Assembly (NCBI GenBank): GCA_001051155.2
Contig: JYIP02000001.1
Location: 3,782,001 to 3,846,000 of the forward strand
DNA length: 64,000 nucleotides
Direction of reading: 5' to 3'
Source of the DNA: Chrysoporthe austroafricana
Taxonomy: Eukaryota > Ascomycota > Sordariomycetes > Diaporthales > Cryphonectriaceae
How positions within the stretch are numbered: position 1 is the first letter of the stretch; the number at the start of each line of letters is the position of its first letter. The translations under genes were made by a program, and so were the position numbers. Positions 11,241 through 21,848 of this stretch are shown here, piece after piece. The notes beneath the pieces were generated by a model, which saw only the letters and a list, made by a program, of their open reading frames with translations, searched no databases and had not been told where the DNA came from.

Positions 11241-12026
11241 TCAAGGCTCTCTGATCATAGCCCACACCAAATGTGGCTTCTCCACGCCCCACTTACTGAA
11301 ATCTGTTACCATCTCCTCCAGATCACAGAAGCCTTGCCTCAGATACATTTTGTGACCTAGCTCTGATGAGTTCAAATAAACCGGCAGCTCTTTTGTCTCT
11401 GACTCCTCGATACACTTCTTCAAAAGCATAGTGCCTGCACCACGGCCTTGATAGTTGGGGTCGGTGTGGAGCAAGCTAAAGACTGTTCCACTGCTGTCAG
11501 CCCATTCAAGCTTGGCCGTTTGCACTGCGGCAATGTCTCATGGGATGTCCGCTTACAGATATGGGGCTTATCGCCAACATGTTTCGGTTTCATCCTTTCG
11601 AGACCACCAAACAAGAGCTCACAGGCCTCTACGTTCGCTCCCGAGGGAAGTGGCCGCGGTGAGCTTGGCTTGACTGGGTTGTTCTGGTCGTGGACAGTCC
11701 TAATTAATTTTCATCAAGATCAACCTGGTCAGAAGTTGAATTTTGAAAGACGCGCAAGGGATATAGATTCAGCATTACCATCTCGCAAAGGAAATCATCT
11801 GTTCAGACTCACCGCCTTCAAGATCTGTGTCTATGACCTTGAAGCAGGATACGTTTGGCTGCTCGGCCTCCTTCTGAAGGTCTCCTGCGCGGTGCTTAAG
11901 TACGTCTGCAGGCAAGGGGCCAGGGAACAAGACATCATTAGTCTGTAGAGGGAGATAGGCCTCCCGCTCTATCACGGCCGAGCGGTACATATCCGCCTCG
12001 CCGGCCGGGAGCACCCGAAGAGGCAT
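11241..12026 (-). CDS. GNAT-family N-acetyltransferase
   Basis: Three minus-strand exons (11779-12026, 11557-11699, 11241-11524) join to 224 residues. The first splice restores the Trp of MISFARW and the second creates the strand HILQTAKLEW. The core shows the GNAT acetyl-CoA motif A, FSLLHTDPNYQGRGAG, with Q156-G-R-G-A-G161 as the pyrophosphate-binding loop, followed by an amphipathic helix (TMLLKKCIEES) and the motif-B segment LYLNSSELGHKMYLRQGF (approximate). This organisation is typical of the small GNAT proteins that are abundant in filamentous fungi; substrates may be small molecules or peptides and cannot be predicted. No targeting signal is visible, so a cytosolic enzyme is likely. 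Intron lengths are about 79 and 32 nt; the second is short for the group, so that junction is the weaker one. Confidence 0.85.
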
Positions 12027-12108
12027 TTTGATAACGCTGGCAGCTTTCGCGGTAATGAGTAGGGCTGCCCCTTTGTAAACATTCTCAGGTTGTAAGGTAT
12101 GGCTTCAG

Positions 12109-12116
12109 TTTTTATA
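12109..12116 (-). promoter_or_regulatory. TATA-like box of the GNAT gene
   Basis: TATAAAAA on the minus strand about 85 nt upstream of the ATG at 12026. Confidence 0.4.
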
Positions 12117-12151
12117 TTTACTTGGAAGACGTGTCTGCTTCAGCACACACA

Positions 12152-12161
12152 GGGGGGGGGG
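12152..12161. repeat. Poly-G tract (10)
   Basis: A run of ten G on the plus strand just upstream of the GNAT promoter. It is a simple homopolymer and prone to sequencing error. Confidence 0.7.
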
Positions 12162-12880
12162 TAATAGCCCATTTCATCCCAGCGATCCAATAGTCGATCT
12201 GCAGTGCTTACATTGTCCGGGCCAATGAGCCTCTCACCGGCACGATGAGTCACTGACTGAAGGTCGTAGGATCGACCTGCATTATTAGTCTTCCTGAACT
12301 GGTAGGTTTGTACCGGGCAGTCCGGCAAACATGCATTACAAACTTCAGCCTCCCCGCCCTCAGCCAACAAACGAATAACTTTGTATTCCGAACCCATGTC
12401 TAGACTGGTGAGCCATCCACGAAGTTGGGTGACCCCCTTCTAGCTCACCCATGGCCACAGTAACGTTTATCTGTTGTAACGGCGCCGCCACCACCTCGGA
12501 TGCCTCCGGGCCTGTCAATACTAATAGGTCGAACTTCGGAATATCTTCTGCTGCAATCTCATTTCGTTCAGATGAAACGAGAGATCTAGACTCGAGAACT
12601 TTTACTCAAATGGAAACTTCATTCTATCAACTGGCTGGCACAGTTAGGTCTCCATACGTTATATACATTCGACTACCTTAGTCATCAATAGCAACATTGT
12701 ACATACTCCCCGACCAACCAACAAAACAAAGCTACTCGACCGCCCTACCCGACAGACGAATCCTGTCTGCCGATGCCGTGGACCTACTCGCCAGAACAGC
12801 CTTGATTCCCGGTAATGTCGAGGGAAAGAAGTAGATCTATACCAGACTCTTGCGGGCAAGCTCTATGAGGGCTGCCCCCA

Positions 12881-14527
12881 CTACAGAGATGGCTGAGTCT
12901 CAAGGAACTTGTTGATAAGGGTGATGTGCTCATCGGTTGCCACCGGAACCATCTCATATCCAACAGGGAGGCCGTTATGGTTCTCGGGAGCTGCGGGTGA
13001 CAGATGGAACGTAGTAGCGCTCGAGCTGTTCGAGGCGTACCAAGTACCCAACGTCGTTCCGTTCGTCCAGCTGCCACCCTCGTTGGGGTTCTGGGTCTTG
13101 ATGAAGTTGGCCCAGTACGCATTAAGAGTGGATGCGATCTGGTAGTCAACCTCGGTCCAGTTCAGCTGTGTGCCGTAGAGGTTGTTGAAAATGTAGTTGA
13201 TCTCAGACATGTGCTTAGCACCCGAACCCTCCTCGTTGTCGGCGGGCGCATGGTCCCAGTAGTAAGTGTAGAAGGGCTGAGATGACTTCTTGGCCCACAT
13301 GTTCGCAAAGTTCCAGCTGCCAATCAGCGAGGTGTCACGGGCGATCAAATTCTCCTGCATCGCGGCTTGTGTATCGTTCGATGCAGGGTAGGCTTCAAGG
13401 AACTCAGCAGCAAGAGAACCGTACGTAGAGTTGAGGGTCTCCTCGTAGTCAGCGACGGTCGTGCTCAAGCCATAAGTTGCGCCGGACTCGTCCTTGGTGT
13501 TTCCAGTAATGACGGGCACATCATTGCCAGGGGGTCCGGTCTGGAGATCCTCCCAGTAGGTGGCCGGGAAGACATAGCCGTCAATGCAGCTGCGCCAGTT
13601 GGAGAAAGAAGTAAAGGTGCTGGCCTCGTTGATATCAGCGGCGGACACCTGGCGCAGCTCCTCAAGAGTCGTGACGTTGAGCTCGGCCATGAGTTCGCGC
13701 GACAGCGTGACCGACGTCGACATGTTGTTGTAGCCCTCTGCCAGCTCTGTCGACTGCGGGTCGCGTGGGTCACGGATGCCAGACTCAGCAATGGCACCAA
13801 CAATGAGACCCTTAGCAAGGGGGTTGTTGAGAGTGTGGTACACAGCAGCACTGCCCGCAGACTGGCCGACCGATGTGATCCTTGTTGGGTCACCGCCAAA
13901 GTCGGCAATGTTATCGTACACCCACTGCAAGGCGTAGAGCTGGTCGAGAATACCATAATTGCCAGTGGTGACATTACCTGATTCCTCCATTAGCTCTGGC
14001 AGCGCCAACCAACCGTATGGTCCTGCGCGGTAGTTGTAGGTGATCACCACAATGTCCTGCAAGGACATCTGAGAACCGTCGAACATGGTCCAGGCGTTGT
14101 TAGCGCCGGCAGGGTAGCTCCATATCATAACAGGTCGCTTCTCAGTTGTGTTTGTTGCTGACGTCCAAATGTTGAGATTCAGGCAGTCTTCATCAGTGAC
14201 CGGGTCAGCACCGCCGTAGGGCGCTGTTCCGGCCGGGCAGCCAGATTTGAACTCGCTGGCGACATAGGTCTCGTTCCAGGAGGCTGCCTTCTGGGGAGGC
14301 TTGAATCGGTTCTCGCCACCAGGGTTAGCCGCGAAAGGAATGCCGCGGAAGACGGTGACCTTTTCATATCCTTCGATGTACGAGCAGCATGTGGCGTTGA
14401 GAGCAGGGACACCTTGCACCGGGCCGTACGCAGTGTTGATCGTCTGGTTATAGAGGTACGAGGCACTGCCAAGGCCTGCGAACAGAGCCTGCGTCGCTCC
14501 AATCCGGAGCATCTGAGGGCCCTTCAT
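12881..14527 (-). CDS. Type-B carboxylesterase/lipase
   Basis: A single exon of 548 residues starting at ATG 14525-14527. It is a full-length member of the alpha/beta-hydrolase type-B carboxylesterase family (COesterase). The nucleophile is Ser223 in SVGQSAGSAA, with Glu347 (NTKDESGATYG) and His439 (GSGAKHMSE) completing the triad. Early family landmarks are present: VFRGIPFAANPGGENRF near residue 60 and EDCLNLNIW near residue 113. The usual oxyanion motif HGGG is replaced by YPAG (VMIWSYPAGANN, about residues 133-144). The N-terminus has a short hydrophobic stretch (about 10-24) that may be a weak signal peptide, and several N-glycosylation sequons suggest secretion. The likely substrates are carboxylic esters or lipids. 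A TATA-like element lies about 120 nt upstream. Confidence 0.92.
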   Translation of the reverse strand: MKGPQMLRIGATQALFAGLGSASYLYNQTINTAYGPVQGVPALNATCCSYIEGYEKVTVFRGIPFAANPGGENRFKPPQKAASWNETYVASEFKSGCPAGTAPYGGADPVTDEDCLNLNIWTSATNTTEKRPVMIWSYPAGANNAWTMFDGSQMSLQDIVVITYNYRAGPYGWLALPELMEESGNVTTGNYGILDQLYALQWVYDNIADFGGDPTRITSVGQSAGSAAVYHTLNNPLAKGLIVGAIAESGIRDPRDPQSTELAEGYNNMSTSVTLSRELMAELNVTTLEELRQVSAADINEASTFTSFSNWRSCIDGYVFPATYWEDLQTGPPGNDVPVITGNTKDESGATYGLSTTVADYEETLNSTYGSLAAEFLEAYPASNDTQAAMQENLIARDTSLIGSWNFANMWAKKSSQPFYTYYWDHAPADNEEGSGAKHMSEINYIFNNLYGTQLNWTEVDYQIASTLNAYWANFIKTQNPNEGGSWTNGTTLGTWYASNSSSATTFHLSPAAPENHNGLPVGYEMVPVATDEHITLINKFLETQPSL

Positions 14528-14642
14528 GATGTGACTGGAGCCGGACTAGCGAGTGAATAAGGAAAGACGTGAATGAATGGCGCAGTTAGTGCGTACAACA
14601 ACTAGCGATGGCGACGATTCGAAATGGGCAGCGAGTCTTTTT

Positions 14643-14652
14643 TTAATATAAA
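14643..14652 (-). promoter_or_regulatory. TATA-like element of the carboxylesterase gene
   Basis: An AT-rich TTTATATTAA-type element on the minus strand about 120 nt upstream of the ATG at 14527, following a run of T. Confidence 0.35.
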
Positions 14653-15956
14653 CGGCTGCCCCCTAGCTGTCGCTTGGTGATGTGAGTTCACCGACGTCGG
14701 TGATAGCTATGGATCTCCGAAGCTGTCAACCACGAATGATGCCACCGGTCTTGCAGGAACCTTGAGAGACGCGTCAGCTGGCTATGTAATCCAACCCTGT
14801 AATTCAACCCGATGGTCTGGTCCCGTATACTCTTGTGCGTTTCTCAACTTCGACATCAACGTGGTTCCAGCGGCTGGCGACTGCGGTCTCCTTAATGAGG
14901 CTCCCCTTGTAAACATGCATGCACATGGCGTGCATTGCAATCTCGAGGGGCTGTTTCGGTGACATTTCTTGGCAGCATGTCACCCCGGAATAACAAGACG
15001 ATTTGTAGTGTATAATTAGTAGCACATCTAAGTGGACTTCCAAATATAATTATGTCGGAGGCGGGTGAGACAAAATCTTTAACAGTCGAAGACTATCCTT
15101 GCTCTAAATCTATCCAAACTTTTTATCTTCTCAATGGCTCTATCGTAGCAAAGCGTAAATATGGCTGCGAGTGGAAGGCATAGCGAGAGCCGACAGCAAA
15201 ACCCGAGCAGGCGGGAGGCCTGCTAAGCCCCGGACTCCCAGCAGATGTCGCTGCGCCAAATGCTGCGTCAATTTGTGGATACAAAAGGGGACGCAGCATA
15301 CCATAATACGTAAGCTCGCGGCTTTCAAGAAAGTGGCGGGTTAGATACCGCCTGTGGTGATGCATCAACTCAGGGGCAGCGATGCTGATCCTTCATTGAC
15401 TTACATACGTACTTAGTACCCTGTTAAAAAGTGACTGGTTCGCTCGGCTCGGCAGTTGGCATTATCGGCGAAACCAAGTGGAACTCGAGCTACCTAATTT
15501 GTATGTAGTCCCACATTTCAAAGCCTTGAATGACAGGAGCCTTTCTGATCCCCCAGTTGTGAAAAGTTTCCACATCAAACTGCTAGCTGGGTGACCATTG
15601 CCCCGATGTTAGACACCTTACCCTCGCCTTACGGCGCGTCATGTTTCTCTTCTGGCCCACTAACGGTGAACAATCGTTTACTTCTTCACTGACCTTGTTT
15701 ATTGGAGACCCGACGATTTGAATACCAAGCAGACGATCCTTCTCACCATCGCGGTGGTAGCCGCTGTGGAGAGTCGCAGCATGAGTCGAGATACTCGAAA
15801 CATCGTTCATCCCATCATCAGCACACCCCAGGATTACCTGCAAGGCTCCTCTCAAACCCCGGCTCTCCGCTCCTCGCCTCCCTGAAGGGGCTCCCCACCT
15901 GGTATGACAAGTACCCTGGACTCCTAAACGCTCCCACCATTCGCCGCGCGACGCCA
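14653..15956. other. Intergenic, no gene recognised
   Basis: About 1.3 kb between the carboxylesterase promoter and the 3' end of the alcohol dehydrogenase gene. It has short frames only, and nothing with domain or splice support. Confidence 0.45.
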
Positions 15957-17480
15957 TCACTGAAGGTCTAGAACAACGCGTCCGTTAAGTTTGCCGTCAT
16001 GCATGTCCTGGAATATCTGCGTGAGGTTCTCCAGCTTGTCAGTGGTGAAGTGTGTCTTGATGATTCCCCTGGCCGCGAGATCCAGGGTCTCGATCGCCTC
16101 TTGACGGTTTCCCACTGCAACACCAACGATCTTCTGGGCCTTGCCAATCAGGATCTGAGGCAAAGCTTTGGCTATCGGCACCATGTCGCCCTCCGGAATG
16201 CCGACGCAGACGAGAGTGCCTCCGAAGCGGAGAAGATCCATGGACCTATTTGTGCCTAGTCAGCATAGTCGAAAGGACGGCTTGAGCATGCGAATGATCA
16301 CGTGTCCGTGCTGGGAGATGAGCTCACATGGCATATGCGCCGTTCGATGCCGTCAAGACCAAGACAGCATGGGCTCCCAATCCTCCTGTAAGGTCATTCA
16401 CCTCCTTGGTCACATCTTTGCTGGCGGTAAAGTCGATGAAGTGCTCCGCGCCGGACTGCAGCACGAGGTCCTTTTTGCTTCCTGAATCAATGCCGATAAC
16501 CCTAAGGCCGATGCCGCGGGCTGCGATCTGAGTAGCGAGATGCCCGAGGCCTGGAAGGAGATCTTGGTCAGCGTCTGTCAATGTATTATTAGCGTGAGAA
16601 CGAAATGCTCACCACCACCAGCACCCAGTAGAACAACCCACTCCCCGCTCTTTGCATTCGACTTGCGCAGAGCACTATAACACGTCACACCAGCGCATAG
16701 CCTAGCCGCACCTGTCAGCATATCACAAAGTCATGTCTTCGAACTGCGCAGGACTCACATAGGCGCAGCGACATCTGAAGGCAGCGACTCCGGAATCGGC
16801 GTGACGTAGGTCGCCTGGCTGGTTACGTACTGCTGGAATGTTCCAGGCCACTAATCATTTACGTCGCCGGGTCAGATACAGAACGGCACTTGTTGGAGCA
16901 CAGGTGCCTACATAGAAGCCAGAGATCTTCTGCTTAAAGCAGATGGCGTCGTGTCCAGTCAAGCAAGCCGCTGGTCCGCAGAGTTAGCCAGACTGCCTGA
17001 GGAGTCTTGACGGAGGCTGTGTACGTACGACAGCTCCCGCAGGTGGCCGCGAGCCATTTGATGCCAACTCGGTCTCCCACTTTCACTCCTGAATTTTCCG
17101 TGCCTGGTCCCAGCTTGACGATGTGGCCAACACCTTCATGACCGCCGACCTAAGCCCGTTGTTATTCTCAGTAATAATTGCCGTGTCCTTTCTCATAATC
17201 CTCGTGACGTACCTGGCCCTTCTCAGTAGGAATGGGCATATGACGCCATTGGTTCATCATGAGACCCAGGTCACTATGACATACTCCAGAGTGGGTGCTG
17301 CGAGCCTTCGTCAGTTGAGCCGTCCAGTGAGCATTCTGAGATCCAAAACCCATACAGTCTGATCAGGACGTCTCCGGCGGGAGGTTCTGGCATGTCCTTC
17401 TCCACCACCTTCGTAGAGATCTTCCCGGGCTCGTCGTAGACGGCTGCCTTGTATTTTTCCGGTAGAGCCTCGTCTGCCAT
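15957..17480 (-). CDS. Zinc-dependent alcohol dehydrogenase (ADH1-type, NAD)
   Basis: Eight minus-strand exons (17356-17480, 17213-17297, 17029-17149, 16912-16970, 16759-16850, 16613-16701, 16328-16550, 15957-16245) join in frame to 360 residues, close to the usual 350. It belongs to the medium-chain dehydrogenase/reductase superfamily. Catalytic zinc ligands are Cys48 (GVCHSD) and His74/Glu75 (GGHEGVG); the structural zinc cysteines are 107, 110, 113 and 121 ([15 protein letters not shown]). The Rossmann signature GAGGGLGHLA and the acidic end of the next strand (VIGIDSG) predict NAD preference. It should interconvert ethanol or similar alcohols and aldehydes in the cytosol. Seven introns in a 1.5 kb gene is dense. 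Upstream are a TATA-like box and a cluster of GCGGGG sites, which fits carbon-source control. Confidence 0.92.
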
Positions 17481-17623
17481 GATGATTGTCTGCTCTTTTC
17501 ACTTCGGGGCTAGGTAGGAGGCGTTGCAACTTGAGGAGCGCCTACTTCACAGTTCAGTAGTAACAATGTGAGGAGGGGAACGAAGGCGGGACAGGAAGAT
17601 CTAGGTAGGCCGCATGGTCATAC

Positions 17624-17630
17624 TATATAA
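17624..17630 (-). promoter_or_regulatory. TATA-like box of the alcohol dehydrogenase gene
   Basis: TTATATA on the minus strand about 145 nt upstream of the ATG at 17480, between that start and the GC-rich site cluster. Confidence 0.45.
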
Positions 17631-17679
17631 GCTTGGTCAGATGCCCAGATCGGCTATCTAGGCGTCCGATGCCCTATTT

Positions 17680-17747
17680 CCCCGCGGGGTCATGGTGATC
17701 CAAGCGGGGTCGCAGTTATTAACTAGTAGAGGATTGCCGCGGCGGGG
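17680..17747 (-). promoter_or_regulatory. Cluster of CreA-like (SYGGRG) sites
   Basis: Four GCGGGG hexamers fall within 68 nt: two overlap as the palindrome CCCCGCGGGG (17680-17689), one lies at 17704-17709 and one at 17742-17747. They are 200-267 nt upstream of the alcohol dehydrogenase ATG. GCGGGG matches the SYGGRG consensus of the carbon catabolite repressor CreA/Cre1 in filamentous fungi, where paired close sites are functional. C2H2 stress factors recognising CCCC/GGGG are an alternative. Confidence 0.45.
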
Positions 17748-18639
17748 GAAAATACTAGCTCCCAATGTTAGCAAGGAATTATAACATAATTAGCACGCCA
17801 AGCAGCTGCGCTTAGTGGCTCGGTTAGCGGCCCGAGGATCCTCTGCTGAGTTGAAGCGCCGAATGAGCGTCTGAACATGACGTTTTGGGCTGAGGTGTTC
17901 GGCCAATGGTTCACTTGAATTTGCTGTCTCTACAGCCTCGTGTGGGAAACAGTGCCTACACATTTTCGAGCGCGGCATCAAAGTGCGTCTAGAACAAGAT
18001 CCATAGAAGGGACTAGTGACAATAGCAGCCTACAAGAGCATGAACGGCAAACTCACAGTCTCCATTGTCTCAAGTCACGTCGAGGGCAGGATCGGGTTTT
18101 AAAATGTTGATGACAACTCTGAAGGGTACATGTAAACTGTTGAACTTATACCTCGACCTCCCGCAAGAAAAACTGGAAGTAGATAGGATTGGGCTCTGAC
18201 TCCTAGGCATCTAGGTAGTGACACAAACCATGAGTTATTGTTCAATGGCCAAGGTAGTGGTTCCCTGACAACATCCTACTGCATTGTACACAGTCCGACG
18301 TTGAAGCAACATGTGGCAGCATATAGAAGCGGGAGAAGATCTCATAGATAATTATAAATGGCTCAGAGGCTGCGTTTGAATCGGGTTTTGGGAGCCATCT
18401 GGCTATTTCCTATACAGTGGGCGAACTCTCAAATTAACAATAATACTAACACAATATATCGCCCTAAAACAAAATTGTAGAAGGCATTTCACGAAGTTTA
18501 CGGTTCCGGAGTCTCCCTTGTCACTACCTCGGTAGTTAAATTATCCATTGTGTAAGCCCGAATTTTCAATGGAGCCACAGGTAATTATAAAAGTGCGTCT
18601 GCAATAACGCGGTCGGCAATGAACCACTTTGAGGCGTAT
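17748..18639. other. Intergenic, AT-rich, no gene recognised
   Basis: About 0.9 kb between the alcohol dehydrogenase upstream region and the 3' end of the nucleoside hydrolase. It is AT-rich near 18.3-18.6 kb; nothing recognisable was found. Confidence 0.45.
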
Positions 18640-20129
18640 CTAAGCTAGATCCGCGCACGTCTTAGGATACTGCAGAGATTGCTTGATGACCGACTTCAAC
18701 TTCTCGCCATCAACCTCGTACACGAAGTTCACCTCCTGCAGGGTTTGCGCGCGGGGCAGCAGGGCTTCCTGATATCCGATGATGTTGCCGTAGTAGGGAC
18801 TCGCGTAGGCGGTATCGACGTCCAGGTAGACTGGGTGCGACAGTTAGTTTTGTTTCTAAGTCTCATTAGAAGATAACAATACAAGGATGCTTACAAGTCG
18901 TCGAGTTGAGGACATTGCTGGAGTCCAAGACGGAGAACATGGCGGTCTCGTCCCAGAAAGGGAACTACCGAACTCAGTTAGCGTTGATCCGGGATATGGA
19001 GCTGCCTCAAATCATCGAGGCCCGGAGCTTTCGTCAGAACATACCGAGGTTCCGTAGTACTGGTGGAACAGCGAAGTGTATCCGTTCTTGACTTCATAGA
19101 CTTCATCAAGATACTCCTGTGTCGGGAACACCTGGTTGGCAGCATTGCCCACGATAGCTACAATGTATCAGCATAATGTCCTCCTCATAACTTCCTACAG
19201 ACGAGCAATTGATACTCACTGATGCTTGGGAACGGGGCGGTAAGAGCCGCCTTTGCGGCCTCAGGATCGATCTTCAGGTTGATCTGTTTCATAGTGTCAG
19301 CGCGTCGTCCCATCTCAGGATTGCCATCTGGACAATGTTCTACTCACATCCGAGTTCAAGTCGGCTTGCAGGGTAGAGCCAGAAGTCTGCAGAAGGGTGA
19401 CATCGATGTAGCCGCCCATGATGACGAGCCCCTTCGCCAGGGACGCGAACTCAGGGTCGAGGCGTACAGCCATGGCGATGTTGGTCAGGGCGCCTCCGCT
19501 ATAGATCATGACCTCGCCGGGGTACTTGCGGACCTGCTCGACCATCCACGTCGCAGAGTGGTTGCCTGCAAGGGTGCCGTTAGGGTAGCCCTCGTAGAAG
19601 GCGGCCTTGACAACTCGCTCGGGGTCGCCGGAGGTCGGGTCATTGCCAAGGGCTTCGTAGGTGAGGTTCTCGGGGGCGAATGCACCTTGCTAGACAAGAG
19701 CGTTAGCACACTCTTGCGTATACCCGCTGGGGCTCCCCATACCCATGCCAAGTCTCCGTGCAAGTCCTCCCAGGTCTGGAATAGCTCCGGCGTGTTGATG
19801 AGGGGGTAGTCGGACCCCTTATACACCGGGATACAGGACGACAGGTTTCCGACCTCGAGAGTCGCAAGACCGTGCAGACTCGTCTGCAGAGCCCATGAGT
19901 TGCTTGTGTCGCCCACAAGACCCAGGACATCCCATCCAGCGTTGAGCGCCATAAGGTACGGAATGAAGCCGGCGGTGCTCCAGTCATTGTCCAGGATGAT
20001 CTTGGTGGGAGCAGCCGATGAGTTCTGGCACGCAGCCAGATCATCTCCAGACTCTCCCCGAGTCTTGATGGTGCTCGGTGCCGCCAAGGAAGCGGAAGCT
20101 AGGGCGAGGACGCCAGAGAGGACCTTCAT
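18640..20129 (-). CDS. Secreted inosine/uridine-preferring nucleoside hydrolase
   Basis: Six minus-strand exons (19724-20129, 19348-19685, 19220-19283, 19045-19157, 18895-18964, 18640-18830) join to 393 residues. An N-terminal signal peptide (about 1-17, ASASLAA end) indicates secretion. The domain starts at KIILDNDWSTAGFIPYL; Asp47 and Asp49 correspond to the calcium-binding DxD of the family, although the DD that normally follows (DTDPGIDDA) is replaced here. Later landmarks are VMIYSGGALTNIAMAVR, LVIMGG and LNSD-INLKIDPEAA, matching the GG.T/N and N-x-D-P regions of the family. The enzyme should hydrolyse ribonucleosides to base plus ribose for scavenging. Other minus-strand secreted hydrolases lie in the same block. 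It has a TATA box about 120 nt upstream. The family call is firm; substrate preference is inferred. Confidence 0.88.
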
Positions 20130-20246
20130 GATGAACGATTGACGGGTCGAGGGTGGATCGCAGCGAGGGTAACGGTCGGGCCTGTCAACACCACAATTAG
20201 AATGGGCCCGCGAGCTGTTCCGCGACTTGTCTGGTCTTCGTGTAGA

Positions 20247-20253
20247 CTTTATA
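20247..20253 (-). promoter_or_regulatory. TATA box of the nucleoside hydrolase gene
   Basis: TATAAAG on the minus strand about 120 nt upstream of the ATG at 20129. Confidence 0.45.
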
Positions 20254-21826
20254 CCGGGTGACTTGTTATCATTCACCATACGCAGCTAGACTTGGCGCGA
20301 TATCTTTTCGTTATTTTATTTTTTTTCGCCCGAGGCCGTCCCGAGGCCCCGCTGATAAGCTGCCGGCGTCGCTAGAGGGAAATTACTACTCATGATTCAC
20401 GATAGTGAATTCCATATCTTGAATTTTTCAATTACTGACCGTAACGAATTGTTACGTAGAGCAAGTTTGTCCTCTTACGCCGTGGCCTTCATGTGGGTTG
20501 AACCGGACCCGGCAGACTAGGCAGGTCCACCGGTTCACGGAGGTGGGTCTTTCAAGATACAGATTGAGTATAGTCCACGAGTGGTCGATCACCACCGTGA
20601 ACCTGGGGGGAGCCACATTTTCTGTCAGTGGCCAATGATCTGCCATGGGTTGTTGACGACTCCACGCTTCCATGCATGGCACAGGCAGCTAGTTATGCAC
20701 TCCGTTGGGAAGTTATCGCGTGGAAACAACACTATACAAGTGCTATATGAGTAGCAGATAGACATTATGAAAGACTATAGAGAATCTAGACCGGCCCCAG
20801 GCTTCCTTATTTATTCGCGATTACTACCGACGTATATCTCGGTAAGATTGGCCTAAAGACTCCCGATTTTAAGGCTAGAATATCTACGACACTTATAAAT
20901 TAATCAGTGGCTATAGCCCGTGTGCAATATTGCGAAGAAAGTCCGCGATAGACTACTTCGGCCCCATTAGAGTGAATAAACTACGTATCGTGGGGTTCAC
21001 CCTGGATCTTCCGCTGCAATAAGCAACATAGACAGCTAGTCTCGGAGGTCTCCGTCGCCCGGCATTTTTAGCAGACCTGCACGGTGAGAGGGACCATCAC
21101 GTAGTATTCGAGATTTTGGAGGACCAGGTAGCAAGAGGGCGCTCAATGGTCGGGGAAAATATCGGCAGAAAGGGGAAAAAACGGAAAAAGCAAAAAAAAA
21201 AAGGAGAACGGTCTTCGCCCCTACCCTATTGCCCTTGTCGACAGAGGGGGAGGTCCTTGACTGAATGCTGCGCCACCGTCAAAGTTTCCGAACGAATCGT
21301 TGATCTCAGCCACACGCCACAAGAGGCCGCCGTGCAGCCTCGACGCGGGGCCGGTCGTGCCGGGCAACATCGCCTTGCCATCTACAACATCCGAACGCGA
21401 CGCGCACGCCTCCCTACCCCGGACTGCTCACTGCCCGCTGCGTACCTAGTACTGCCCACAGGCACAGCCGGCTCACTTATTGAACACCGCGGCCTGGCGA
21501 CCTGAGAACGCACAAGCAGAGTGGCACAGGCTCCTGGAGATCCGGTTGGCCTGTCCCATCGTGGCTATGGCAAGCTTCCGCCCCCCTCCCCCTTTCAACC
21601 TGTGGGGACGCCAAATGATGTCGAGAGACAATCCCAATCCGGATACGCGTAATACGTGTCCTATCGGCTGTCTATCGACAACCTGGGGTTCTAAAAAAAA
21701 AGACCGATTGGGGCAATCGGTAGTGGCCCCTGCGATCTGACCACTGCCTCGGACAAAAGTGCCATCCAAGCGTGCAAAGGTACCGCGGCCCCGGCTCGCG
21801 GCGCGGCATCAAGGAGACATGCATCT

Positions 21827-21848
21827 ATGCATGCACGCGTGCATGCAT
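21827..21848. repeat. 22-nt perfect palindrome centred on ACGCGT
   Basis: ATGCATGC flanks the central hexamer ACGCGT on the left and its reverse complement flanks it on the right, so the 22 nt read the same on both strands. More copies of GCATGC/TGCATG lie next to it, making a short alternating purine-pyrimidine tract. Confidence 0.7.

Noticed and set aside
12140..12397. 85-codon minus-strand ATG frame upstream of the GNAT gene
   Set aside because: It looks mildly protein-like but ends in Pro/Cys encoded by a poly-G/C tract and lacks any domain; left uncalled.
13367..13981. 204-codon plus-strand frame inside the carboxylesterase gene
   Set aside because: Antisense to a well-supported single-exon esterase with all catalytic motifs; no family resemblance.
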